Source: Clostridia bacterium
GTDB lineage: Bacteria; Bacillota; Clostridia; Oscillospirales; CAG-382
NCBI GenBank assembly: GCA_017560085.1
Contig: JAFYPA010000081.1
Coordinates: 1 to 44,351 of the forward strand
DNA: 44,351 nt
Direction: 5' to 3'
Of the stretch, positions 1-7,971 are shown piece by piece. The position numbers were made by a program, and so were the translations under genes. Below the pieces are notes generated by a model. The model was not told the DNA's origin and did no database searches. It worked only from the letters and a program-made list of their open reading frames with translations. The stretch's first letter is position 1. Each line of letters opens with the position of its first letter.

Positions 1-1
1 C

Positions 2-2113
2 GACGAAATTAAAACATCTATCGAAATGGAATCAATTTATAATCTTATAGACATAGACAAGAAAAAAGGCTACATAGGCGCACTTGCGGGACTTTTCCTG
101 CTTGTTGCCTGCGCAACCTGGTACAACTGGCTTGTGGGATTCGTATTCGGATTCCTTTTTACACTCGTCGGCTTTGTAAAGGTGAAGGCGCATACAAACA
201 AATCCCGTATCGCACTTAATGTGCTTGCGGGTCTTGTTGTTATTGTTATAACCTGGATAGGCTCTCTGGCAATGCTGAATGTCGTCGGAAGAATGGGCGT
301 AAGCTTTAATAAGCTTATACTCAATTTTATGATTATGATTCTCGTGTGCCTTTTTATTATGGTGTTTACGGGAAACTGGCGCTCCGCTCTGATAATCGGC
401 ACGTTGCTCCTTCTTCTTCTGTGCCTTGCCAACGGATTTATATATCAGTTCCGCGGAAAAGAGCTTGCACCGCTTGACTTTATGTCAATTAAAACCGCAG
501 TGAACGTTGCGGGACAGTATACCCCGAGACTCACTCCGAGTATGTTCTACGGCATAGTTTCGTGGATTCTGTCGGTGTTCCTTCTCTTTTGCTTCCCAAG
601 TGTGAAGGTGCCGAAATGCTTCCGTATGCGAATGGTATACCTTGTGGCGGATTTTCTGCTTCTCGTATGCCTTCTTCTTACAACAACCAATATACAAATC
701 AAGCTCTGGGACTCCCAGGGAACAAGACTCAACGGCTATTTTCTCAACTTCTTTCTTGAAATCAGAAGCTCTGCCGTAAATAAGCCCAAGGACTATTCTC
801 CCGACAGGGTAAGGGACATCGTGAAAAAGCACAGTGATGTCAACGAAAACGCCATCAAGGTGCAGAACTATCCCAATCCTCCGATGATAACCCATCCCGA
901 GCAGACCGAGCCTCAGCCGGAAATTACAGAGAATACTCCTCACAAAGAGCAGACATATCCCAACATAATAGTAATTATGGACGAATCCTTCGCTGACTTC
1001 AGAATCCTCGGTGATAACTTCAATACCGATAAGCCGGTAACACCTTTTATTGATTCTCTGAACGAAAACACAATAAAGGGCTACGCACTCGCTTCCGTTT
1101 TCGGAGGCAATACGGCAAACTCGGAGTTTGAGTTCCTCACGGGACATTCAATGGCGTTCCTTCCTGATAATTCCGTGCCGTATCAGCAGTATATCAACGG
1201 CGAAATATATTCGGTTCCGTGGGTGCTCCGTTCTTACGGATACCGCTGTGTAGCAACGCATCCCTACTTTGCTTCGGGATGGTCGAGAGAAAAAATATAT
1301 CCTTATCTCGGCTTTGACGAAAGCACCTTTATTGACAGCTACACCGAGCCCGAAATCATCCGTGAATATGTAAGCGATATGGAAACCTTCGAATATATGC
1401 TGGATACTCTAAGCTCCAAGGAAACGGACGAGCCGCTTTTCCTTTTCGGAATCACAATGCAGAATCACGGCGGATATACCTACAGCGGCGAGGACTTCGT
1501 CCCCGAAATAAAGCTTGCGGGCTACAGTGCCGAATATCCGACGGTAGAGCAGTATCTTACCCTTGCAAATAAAACGGATACCGCAGTCGAGTACCTTATC
1601 ACCGAGCTTTCCGAATACGGAGAAGACACGCTCGTGCTGTTCTTCGGTGACCATTTCCCAAGCCTTAACGGAAACTTCTACAACGAGGTACACGGCGGCA
1701 CATATGTCACAACCGACGAAAAAATGCTGAAGTATAAGATGCCCTTCTTCATCTGGGCAAATTACGATATTCCCGAGGACTTTGTCGAATGCACAAGCCT
1801 CAACTATCTCTCCGTTCACCTTATGAACACCGCAGGAATTACGCTTCCACCATTCTTTGAATTCCTCGGAAAGTGCGAAAAAGCAATCCCCGCAATGAAC
1901 GCCTTCGGCTTTGCTTCGGTGACAAACGAAGCATTTGTGCCTTTTTCCGAGGCTTCGCCCGTTGAAAAGGACTGGATAGAGGAGTATTCCGTTCTTCAGT
2001 ATAACAATCTTATCGACTCTAAAAACAGAGACGAAATTTTCAGCTCATATATCTCATTCGGTCAGGATATTCCCACACCGTCCGAAGCGGATAGCAATAT
2101 CATTAAGGAGTAA
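2..2113 (+). CDS. LTA synthase-like membrane sulfatase-fold protein (5'-partial)
   Basis: This is an LtaS/alkaline-phosphatase-superfamily membrane protein. Relatives transfer glycerol-phosphate groups from phosphatidylglycerol to teichoic-acid-like polymers outside the cell. About the first 220 residues (counted from the ATG at 26) are strongly hydrophobic with several membrane segments, then a linker, then a sulfatase-type domain from about residue 311. Visible active-site residues are E320 in IIVIMDES, T363 in GNTANSE (position of the LtaS threonine nucleophile) and D542-H543 in FGDH. The ATG at 26 has no ribosome binding site and the frame stays open to base 2, so the true start is probably outside the window. 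It heads a tight run with flavodoxin, TraX-like and DUF218 genes. The exact polymer substrate cannot be read from the sequence. Confidence 0.85.
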   Translation, partial: DEIKTSIEMESIYNLIDIDKKKGYIGALAGLFLLVACATWYNWLVGFVFGFLFTLVGFVKVKAHTNKSRIALNVLAGLVVIVITWIGSLAMLNVVGRMGVSFNKLILNFMIMILVCLFIMVFTGNWRSALIIGTLLLLLLCLANGFIYQFRGKELAPLDFMSIKTAVNVAGQYTPRLTPSMFYGIVSWILSVFLLFCFPSVKVPKCFRMRMVYLVADFLLLVCLLLTTTNIQIKLWDSQGTRLNGYFLNFFLEIRSSAVNKPKDYSPDRVRDIVKKHSDVNENAIKVQNYPNPPMITHPEQTEPQPEITENTPHKEQTYPNIIVIMDESFADFRILGDNFNTDKPVTPFIDSLNENTIKGYALASVFGGNTANSEFEFLTGHSMAFLPDNSVPYQQYINGEIYSVPWVLRSYGYRCVATHPYFASGWSREKIYPYLGFDESTFIDSYTEPEIIREYVSDMETFEYMLDTLSSKETDEPLFLFGITMQNHGGYTYSGEDFVPEIKLAGYSAEYPTVEQYLTLANKTDTAVEYLITELSEYGEDTLVLFFGDHFPSLNGNFYNEVHGGTYVTTDEKMLKYKMPFFIWANYDIPEDFVECTSLNYLSVHLMNTAGITLPPFFEFLGKCEKAIPAMNAFGFASVTNEAFVPFSEASPVEKDWIEEYSVLQYNNLIDSKNRDEIFSSYISFGQDIPTPSEADSNIIKE

Positions 2114-2117
2114 AGTG

Positions 2118-2648
2118 ATGAACTGCATAGTTGTATATAAGACAAAATACGGCTCGACAGAGGCCTACGCCCGTCATATTGCCGAGGCTCTTGGCTGTGA
2201 ATGCGTTGAGGCAAAGCAAACGGATATAGATAAGCTCGTACAGTACGATTGTATCGTCTACGGCGGAGGTCTGTATGCCGAGGTTATCAACGGTATCGGA
2301 CTTATAAATAAAAATCTGGATAAGCTCTCCGATAAGAAAATCGTCGTTTTCACAACGGGCATTACACCTATCCATTACCGTGAATATTACGACGACGAGG
2401 TGCTTGAAAGAAATTACAAAAACGGAGTCCCCTCCAATATCCGCATTTTCAACTTCCTCGGGAAAATGAAGCTTGACGAGCTTACCGTAACTCACAGGGC
2501 GGCACTTGTTGCTCTCAAAAAAATAATGACCGCAAAGAAAAATCCAAAGCCGTTGGAAAAGCTTCTTATCGAGCTTTGCGATGCCGACGGAGATTTTACA
2601 AACCTCGAAGACGCAAGAGCGCTTATCGAATATGTTAAGTCGCTATGA
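2118..2648 (+). CDS. Flavodoxin-domain protein
   Basis: A 176-residue flavodoxin-fold protein that should bind FMN and act in cytoplasmic electron transfer. The N-terminal beta strand and phosphate loop read VVYKTKYGSTEAYA, the usual FMN-phosphate loop. A GGGLYAEV stretch near residue 52 fits the second flavin-contacting loop, and the C-terminal third is charged and helical. A GTG lies just upstream at 2115, but the ATG at 2118 is 7 bases from AAGGAG (2105-2110) and is preferred. It starts a few bases after the LTA-synthase-like gene and overlaps the next gene by 4 bases (ATGA), so it is probably co-translated with them. HemG-type menaquinone-dependent protoporphyrinogen oxidases share this fold, but nothing here proves that activity. 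Confidence 0.8.
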   Translation: MNCIVVYKTKYGSTEAYARHIAEALGCECVEAKQTDIDKLVQYDCIVYGGGLYAEVINGIGLINKNLDKLSDKKIVVFTTGITPIHYREYYDDEVLERNYKNGVPSNIRIFNFLGKMKLDELTVTHRAALVALKKIMTAKKNPKPLEKLLIELCDADGDFTNLEDARALIEYVKSL

Positions 2649-3343
2649 CAGATAAAGTAAAATCATTCGGACTGAGCAGTAATGCTCTTAAAATGATAGC
2701 CCTTGTTGCAATGACACTTGACCATATCGGCGTGCAGATTCTGACCGATTCCGAGCTTTTGCGTATAATCGGCAGACTTGCATTCCCGATATTCGCCTAT
2801 ACGATTGCCGAGGGCTGTACCCATACGAAAAACAGAAAAAGATATGCACTCATAATCGGAGCAACCGCACTTCTTTGTCAGCTTGTATATTTCTTTGCGA
2901 TGCAGTCGCTATATCAGTGCATATTCGTTACCTTTCTGCTTTCCATAATTATTATTTATACCTTTGACAGAGCAGTGAAATCGAAAAGCCCGATTTGGTG
3001 GATTTTCGGTGTTGCTCTGCTTCTTTCCGTGCTTTTCGTTACGGAATTTCTGCCGAACATATTGTATAAAACCGATTTTTACATTGACTACGGCTTTGCG
3101 GGAGTTATGGTTCCCGTGCTGATATATTTTGCACCGGGAAAAGCCTCAAAGCTTACGGCGGCGCTTTTTGCACTGTCACTTCTCGCCTTTTCCGTAGGTG
3201 GCATTCAATGGTATTCGCTTTTTGCTTTGCCGATTATTGCCCTTTATAACGGAAAGCGGGGAACACGACGACTTAAATGGTTTTTCTATATTTATTACCC
3301 TGTGCATCTTGTTGTAATATACGCAGCTTCGTTACTTATCTGA
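2645..3343 (+). CDS. TraX family integral membrane protein
   Basis: A 232-residue polytopic membrane protein of the TraX family. The family is named after the F-plasmid pilin N-acetylase, but chromosomal Firmicute members are generally of unknown acyl-transfer function. The N-terminus has the typical signature SNALKMIALVAMTLDHIG, followed by a RLAFPIFAYTIAEG segment and about seven to eight hydrophobic helices. The ATG overlaps the stop codon of the flavodoxin gene (ATGA), which points to translational coupling. Its place behind an LTA-synthase-like enzyme suggests a role in modifying an envelope polymer. That role is inference from context; only the family assignment is directly visible. Confidence 0.8.
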   Translation: MTDKVKSFGLSSNALKMIALVAMTLDHIGVQILTDSELLRIIGRLAFPIFAYTIAEGCTHTKNRKRYALIIGATALLCQLVYFFAMQSLYQCIFVTFLLSIIIIYTFDRAVKSKSPIWWIFGVALLLSVLFVTEFLPNILYKTDFYIDYGFAGVMVPVLIYFAPGKASKLTAALFALSLLAFSVGGIQWYSLFALPIIALYNGKRGTRRLKWFFYIYYPVHLVVIYAASLLI

Positions 3344-3356
3344 TAGGAGTTATGCT

Positions 3357-4133
3357 ATGAGGACAACCGTTTTTATCCGCATACCGATTGCAATCCTCGG
3401 ATGCGTGCTTCTTGTGTGGTTTCTGCTTCCGCCGATAATGTACGGCATTTTCAATACGGGAAATATCATAGGATTAACGGCGTCGGCTGTTTTTATTCTC
3501 TATTCCTTGATGTTCCGTAAAATCAATTCCTTTATTAAAAATACATACAGAACAAGGGCAGGGAAGACCGTACTTTCCGCCCTTGCTCTTATCGTTGCTT
3601 CTGGACTTATCTTCGTAACCGTGTTGACCTGCAATATGGTCAGAGCGGCAACCAATCCGCCCGACAAGGAAACAACCGTCGTAGTCCTCGGATGCCGTGT
3701 CAGAGAATACGGTCCCGGAGTAATGCTTCGCGGAAGAATAAACGCCGCCTACGAATTTCTGACGGCAAATCCCGAAGCAAAATGCGTACTTTCAGGCGGC
3801 AAGGGCGACAACGAGCCTATGTCCGAAGCACTGTGTATGTATAACGAATTAACCCTTATGGGAATAGCTCCCGAAAGACTTTACCTTGAGGAGGCTTCAA
3901 CCTCTACAAGAGAAAATATTCTGTTTTCCGCAGAGGTAATTAAGTCCAACTCCCTTTGCGAAAATATAACGGTTATTACCGATAGCTTTCATCAGTACAG
4001 AGCGGGCAAAATTGCCGCCTCGCTTGGATTTGAAAATTATTCCCACTGTACGAAAACAAACTATGTGCTTCTGCCGTGTTATTACCTCCGAGAGCTCCCG
4101 GGAATCGTGAAGGATATGATTTTCAACCGATAA
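3357..4133 (+). CDS. YdcF/SanA-like DUF218 membrane protein
   Basis: A 258-residue protein with two or three N-terminal membrane segments (about residues 8-30, 34-52 and 70-95) and a DUF218 domain. The domain shows VVVLGCRV near residue 109, then a glycine-rich CVLSGGKGDNEPMSEA motif, then EEASTSTRENILFSAEVI and ITDSFHQYRA, all typical of YdcF/SanA/ElyC proteins. Members influence envelope polymer metabolism in other bacteria, though the biochemistry is poorly known. The start is set by TAGGAG a few bases before the ATG. It is the last gene of the left-hand envelope run; the next gene has its own strong promoter. Confidence 0.8.
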   Translation: MRTTVFIRIPIAILGCVLLVWFLLPPIMYGIFNTGNIIGLTASAVFILYSLMFRKINSFIKNTYRTRAGKTVLSALALIVASGLIFVTVLTCNMVRAATNPPDKETTVVVLGCRVREYGPGVMLRGRINAAYEFLTANPEAKCVLSGGKGDNEPMSEALCMYNELTLMGIAPERLYLEEASTSTRENILFSAEVIKSNSLCENITVITDSFHQYRAGKIAASLGFENYSHCTKTNYVLLPCYYLRELPGIVKDMIFNR

Positions 4134-4241
4134 TTCACATTATTCGTTTGGTGAAAATTGCACAAAATTCGACATTGTGATTTGAAATAATGTACAAATT
4201 GCTATATTTCACTCCGAGGTGCCGGAATTTGTATTTTTTGC

Positions 4242-4270
4242 TTGACAAAATTACCCATATATGATATAAT
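4242..4270 (+). promoter_or_regulatory. Consensus sigma-A promoter for leader ORF and met/ilv/vor operon
   Basis: TTGACA (4242-4247), a 17-base spacer and TATAAT (4265-4270): an exact consensus match. Transcription would start near 4277, about 26 bases before the leader ORF. The gap 4134-4241 upstream is AT-rich; I see no riboswitch there (no SAM-I core and no T-box motif). Confidence 0.85.
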
Positions 4271-4302
4271 TCATATACATAAAATTATCGGAGGTAACAG
4301 AT

Positions 4303-4611
4303 ATGCTCAGATTCAATTGGACATTCGAATCAGCTTCTTCTAAAGATGCACGTCATACTGCACCTTCGACAAATTGTGCGCATAATTCTGCAAATGTGTT
4401 CAATAATGTTGCTATTACAGGCATTGCTGCGGCAGTGTCTGTTTTTCTTCTATTTGTCGGCATAATTATCAGCATTATAAGCATTATTTCCTCTGCCATT
4501 ATAATACACAGCATTATGATAATTATGGCAGTGTATATTATGTATGCGATTATTATGCTCGGACTAAAAAATTTGAATACAAACGCAAAACTGTGTAAAA
4601 CGCAATTTTAA
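4303..4611 (+). CDS. Ile-rich hydrophobic leader ORF or small membrane protein
   Basis: An unrecognised 102-residue ORF with a good ribosome binding site (CGGAGG about 8 bases before the ATG). The first 35 residues are polar. Residues about 38-90 are very hydrophobic and hold most of its 18 isoleucines and several methionines, enough for two membrane helices; the tail is short and polar. It lies between a consensus promoter and a hairpin terminator that directly precedes metY, so it could be a leader ORF whose translation controls read-through. It could equally be a genuine small membrane protein with its own terminator. I recognise no family. Confidence 0.5.
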   Translation: MLRFNWTFESASSKDARHTAPSTNCAHNSANVFNNVAITGIAAAVSVFLLFVGIIISIISIISSAIIIHSIMIIMAVYIMYAIIMLGLKNLNTNAKLCKTQF

Positions 4612-4635
4612 TCAGGAAATCAAGTGCGGTTTTGC
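4585..4635 (+). promoter_or_regulatory. Candidate antiterminator pairing in metY leader
   Basis: GCAAAACTG (4585-4593), inside the last codons of the leader ORF, is complementary to CGGTTTTGC (4627-4635) over nine positions with one G-U pair. The second segment is the 5' arm of the following terminator, so the two structures exclude each other. A ribosome near the leader stop codon (4609-4611) would cover the first segment and favour termination. The pairing is seen; the regulatory role is inferred. Confidence 0.5.
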
Positions 4636-4660
4636 TATAAGTGCAAGGCCGCAAATTTTT
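4626..4660 (+). terminator. Intrinsic terminator/attenuator just before metY
   Basis: A 10-bp stem, GCGGTTTTGC (4626-4635) with GCAAGGCCGC (4643-4652), two of the pairs being G-U, with a 7-base loop, followed by AAA and five T. It ends only about 22 bases before the metY start. I see no promoter between it and metY, so metY expression probably depends on read-through. Confidence 0.7.
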
Positions 4661-4682
4661 GTTTATGAAAGGATGAACCAAA

Positions 4683-5960
4683 ATGAAAAACAGAATTGAA
4701 ACCACCTGTGTTCAGGGCGGTTATACCCCCGGAAACGGCGAGCCCAGACAGATTCCGATTATTCAGAGCACAACCTTCAAGTACGATACAAGTGAAGATA
4801 TGGCAAAGCTCTTCGACCTTGAAGCAAGCGGCTATTTCTACACAAGACTCCAGAACCCCACAAACGATAACGTAGCTGCAAAGATCTGTGCGCTTGAGGG
4901 CGGCTCTGCGGCAATGCTTACATCCTCAGGTCAGGCTGCATCCTTCTACAGTGTGTTCAATATCGCATCCTGCGGTGACCATGTTGTTGCATCCTCCTGT
5001 ATCTACGGCGGAAGCTACAACCTTTTCGCTGTAACAATGAAGAGAATGGGTATCGAGTTTACATTTATCAACCCCGATTGCTCCGAGGAGGAATTCCAGG
5101 CGGCATTCAGACCTAACACAAAGGCTGTTTTTGCTGAAACAATCGCAAACCCCGCACTTGTAGTTCTCGATATCGAAAAGTTCGCAAAGATGGCTCACAA
5201 GAACGGCGTTCCGCTCATCGTTGATAACACCTTTGCAACTCCCGTAAACTGCAGACCTATCGAATGGGGCGCAGATATCGTAATTCACTCCACAACAAAG
5301 TATATGGATGGTCACGCTTCCGGCGTTGGCGGATGTATCGTTGACAGCGGCAAGTTCGACTGGACAAAGTACCCCGAAAAGTTCCCCGGACTTTGCACAC
5401 CCGACCACAGCTACCACGGTATCACATATACCGAAAAGTTCGGTCTTGAGGGCGCATTCATCACAAAGGCTACAGCACAGCTTATGCGTGACCTCGGCTC
5501 TATCCAGTCTCCCCAGAACGCATTCCTTCTTAACCTCGGTCTCGAAAGCCTCCACGTAAGAATGGAAAGACATTGCGCAAACGGTCAGGCTGTTGCCGAG
5601 TTCCTCAATTCCCACGATAAGATCGAATCCGTTAAGTACTGCGGTCTTAAGGGCGATAAGTATTACGATCTTGCACAGAAGTACCTCCCCAAGGGCTCCT
5701 GCGGTGTAGTAAGCTTTGAAATCAAGGGCGGCAGAGCAGCGGCTGAAAAGTTTATGAAGAAGCTTAAGCTTGCAATTATCGCAACACACGTTGCCGACGC
5801 TCACACCTGCGTTCTTCACCCCGCAAGCGCAACACACCGTCAGATGACAGATGCAGAGCTTTATAACTGCGGAATTTCTCCCAGCATGATCAGATTCTCC
5901 TGCGGTATCGAAAACGCAGACGATATCATTGCAGACCTCGCACAGGCTCTCGCAGACTGA
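4683..5960 (+). CDS. metY: O-acetylhomoserine sulfhydrylase (aminocarboxypropyltransferase)
   Basis: A PLP-dependent enzyme of the Cys/Met metabolism family that makes homocysteine from O-acetylhomoserine and sulfide. At 425 residues it matches the long MetY group rather than the roughly 380-residue cystathionine synthases. The N-terminus starts [18 protein letters not shown], a typical MetY opening. The PLP lysine is K206 in [10 protein letters not shown], followed by the glycine-rich GVGG; the C-terminal [14 protein letters not shown] segment is also typical. The start is set by AAAGGA about 9 bases upstream. It is the first enzyme gene after the leader terminator and is followed after 14 bases by metA, whose product supplies its substrate. 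Confidence 0.93.
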   Translation: MKNRIETTCVQGGYTPGNGEPRQIPIIQSTTFKYDTSEDMAKLFDLEASGYFYTRLQNPTNDNVAAKICALEGGSAAMLTSSGQAASFYSVFNIASCGDHVVASSCIYGGSYNLFAVTMKRMGIEFTFINPDCSEEEFQAAFRPNTKAVFAETIANPALVVLDIEKFAKMAHKNGVPLIVDNTFATPVNCRPIEWGADIVIHSTTKYMDGHASGVGGCIVDSGKFDWTKYPEKFPGLCTPDHSYHGITYTEKFGLEGAFITKATAQLMRDLGSIQSPQNAFLLNLGLESLHVRMERHCANGQAVAEFLNSHDKIESVKYCGLKGDKYYDLAQKYLPKGSCGVVSFEIKGGRAAAEKFMKKLKLAIIATHVADAHTCVLHPASATHRQMTDAELYNCGISPSMIRFSCGIENADDIIADLAQALAD

Positions 5961-5974
5961 GAAGAGGTGAGTCA

Positions 5975-6907
5975 ATGCCGATAAAAATTCCAAACGAGCT
6001 TCCTGCGGTAAAGATTCTCAACGACGAAAACATTTTCGTTATGACGGAAAACCGTGCTATGACTCAGGATATCCGTCCTCTGAAAATAGTCCTTCTGAAT
6101 CTTATGCCGTTGAAGATTGACACGGAAACACAGCTGTCAAGACTTCTCGGAAACTCTCCCTTGCAGGTTGAGCTTGAGCTTATCTGCACAAAGTCCCACA
6201 ATTCAAAGAATACCTCGCAGGATCACCTTCTGGCATTCTATAAGCACTTCGACGACATAAAGCACAAGAAGTTCGACGGAATGATTATCACGGGTGCTCC
6301 CGTTGAAAAGCTTGAATTCGAGGATGTTGACTACTGGGACGAGCTTTGTGAAATCTTCGAATGGACAAAGACAAACGTCCACAGCACCTTCCACATCTGC
6401 TGGGGTGCTCAGGCGGGACTTTATTATCACTACGGTGTTAAGAAGTACCCCCTTGACAAGAAAATGTTCGGTGTGTTCAGACACACGGTTGAAAGAAAAT
6501 CCTGTATGCTCTTCAGAGGCTTCGATGATGAGTTCCTCGTTCCTCACTCAAGACATACAACAGTTTACAGAGAGGACATCGAAAGGGTTCCCGAGCTCAG
6601 AATTCTCTCCTGCAGTGAGGAAGCGGGCGTTTACGCAGTTTCCACAGACGGAGGCAGACAGATTTTTATAACGGGTCACTCCGAATACGATGCAGGTACT
6701 CTTCAGAAGGAATATCTCCGCGATAAAAACGCAGGACTTCCAATAGAGCTTCCCGTGAACTACTTCCCGAACGACGACGACACAAGGGAGCCTCTTTGTA
6801 CCTGGCGCTCACATGCGAATCTTATTTATTCCAACTGGCTTAACTACTATGTATATCAGACAACACCTTATGATATAGACAGCATTGAATTTATTAAAGA
6901 GAGGTAA
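5975..6907 (+). CDS. metA: Homoserine O-acyltransferase, predicted acetyl-CoA type
   Basis: A MetA-family homoserine O-acyltransferase (310 residues, normal length) that activates homoserine for methionine synthesis. Catalytic residues fall at the expected numbers: C142 in HICWGAQAG, and H235 and E237 in GHSEYD. Residue 111 is Glu (in [10 protein letters not shown]). In this family Glu111 is associated with acetyl-CoA use and Gly111, as in E. coli, with succinyl-CoA. Database names usually say succinyltransferase; here acetyl transfer is predicted and matches the O-acetylhomoserine-using MetY upstream. The start follows GAAGAGGTG. It lies 14 bases after metY and 5 bases before the aminotransferase gene. 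Confidence 0.93.
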   Translation: MPIKIPNELPAVKILNDENIFVMTENRAMTQDIRPLKIVLLNLMPLKIDTETQLSRLLGNSPLQVELELICTKSHNSKNTSQDHLLAFYKHFDDIKHKKFDGMIITGAPVEKLEFEDVDYWDELCEIFEWTKTNVHSTFHICWGAQAGLYYHYGVKKYPLDKKMFGVFRHTVERKSCMLFRGFDDEFLVPHSRHTTVYREDIERVPELRILSCSEEAGVYAVSTDGGRQIFITGHSEYDAGTLQKEYLRDKNAGLPIELPVNYFPNDDDTREPLCTWRSHANLIYSNWLNYYVYQTTPYDIDSIEFIKER

Positions 6908-6912
6908 ATAAA

Positions 6913-7971
6913 ATGGAAATCAGAATTGAAAACACAAAGACACCCGGAGTTAAGGTTACCGAAAACCTCGGCTTCGGCAAGCACTTCACAGACCATATGT
7001 TTATGATGGATTACAATGTTGAAAAGGGCTGGTACGATGCAAGAATCGTTCCCTTCGGAAATCTTTCTCTTCATCCCGCAGCAACTGTATTCCACTACGG
7101 CGCTGAAATCTTCGAAGGCCTTAAGGCATACAGAACAGCAGACGGCTCCGTTCAGCTCTTCAGACCCATCGAAAACGTAAGAAGAATGAACAACTCCGCT
7201 GAAAGACTTCAGCTTCCCACAATGCCTGAGGAGGAAATGCTTCAGGCAATCACAGAATTCGTAAAGCACGAGCAGGATTGGGTACCCTACGGTGCAGGCG
7301 AATCCCTTTACCTTCGTCCCTTCCTCTTCGGTAACGACGAGGCTCTCGGTGTTCACGGTATCCAGAACTCCAGATTCGTAATCATTGCTTCTCCCAGCGG
7401 AAGCTACTATAAGGAAGGCATCAACCCCGTAAAGATTATGATTGAAAAGGACGATGTAAGAGCTGTCCGTGGCGGTACAGGCTTTGCAAAGTGCGGCGGT
7501 AACTACGCAGCTGCTAACAGAGCCGGCGCAAGAGCAGAGGAAAAGGGCTATACTCAGGTTCTCTGGCTTGACGGTGTTGAAAGAAAGTACATTGAAGAGG
7601 TTGGCGCTATGAACGTTATGTTCAAGATTGCGGGCGAGGTTGTAACTCCCATGCTCTCCGGCTCCATTCTCCCCGGTATTACAAGAAAGTCCTGCCTTGA
7701 GCTTCTCCGTGAAGAAGGCTATAAGGTAAGCGAAAGACTCCTCTCCGTTGACGAGCTTCTCGAAGCTTGCAAGAACGGCACACTCGAGGAGGCTTGGGGA
7801 ACAGGTACAGCCGCAGTTGTATCTCCCATCGGTAAGCTTTCCTTTGACGGCGTTGAATATATCGTAAACAACAACGAAATCGGAAAGACCACACAGCACC
7901 TCTATGACACTCTCACGGGAATTCAGTGGGGCAGAGTTGAGGATAAGCACGGATGGATTGTAAAGATTTGA
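6913..7971 (+). CDS. ilvE: Branched-chain amino acid aminotransferase
   Basis: A fold-type IV PLP aminotransferase that interconverts Val, Leu and Ile with their 2-oxoacids using glutamate/2-oxoglutarate. At 352 residues it belongs to the longer BCAT group. Typical segments are FHYGAEIFEGLKAYR, then LYLRPFLFG, then FAKCGGNYAAA, with the PLP lysine K225 in DGVERKYIEEVG and the phosphate-contacting GSILPGITR. The start follows GAGG at the end of metA. Its end overlaps the P-loop ATPase gene by 19 bases. It could also re-aminate 4-methylthio-2-oxobutyrate to methionine, but its place before the VOR genes fits a branched-chain 2-oxoacid role best. Confidence 0.93.
   Translation: MEIRIENTKTPGVKVTENLGFGKHFTDHMFMMDYNVEKGWYDARIVPFGNLSLHPAATVFHYGAEIFEGLKAYRTADGSVQLFRPIENVRRMNNSAERLQLPTMPEEEMLQAITEFVKHEQDWVPYGAGESLYLRPFLFGNDEALGVHGIQNSRFVIIASPSGSYYKEGINPVKIMIEKDDVRAVRGGTGFAKCGGNYAAANRAGARAEEKGYTQVLWLDGVERKYIEEVGAMNVMFKIAGEVVTPMLSGSILPGITRKSCLELLREEGYKVSERLLSVDELLEACKNGTLEEAWGTGTAAVVSPIGKLSFDGVEYIVNNNEIGKTTQHLYDTLTGIQWGRVEDKHGWIVKI

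Noticed and set aside
2645..3343. Conjugation module, because of the TraX homologue
   Set aside because: No other transfer gene lies nearby, and chromosomal TraX-family proteins are common in Firmicutes.
4134..4682. SAM riboswitch or T-box before metY
   Set aside because: Expected for a methionine operon in Clostridia, but I found neither the SAM-I core nor the T-box motif. Only the leader ORF and terminator are visible.
4926..5993. A 355-codon open frame on the minus strand inside metY
   Set aside because: It is the antisense shadow of a well-conserved enzyme, has no ribosome binding site and its translation is Cys-rich with no family features. Strong codon bias on the plus strand explains it.
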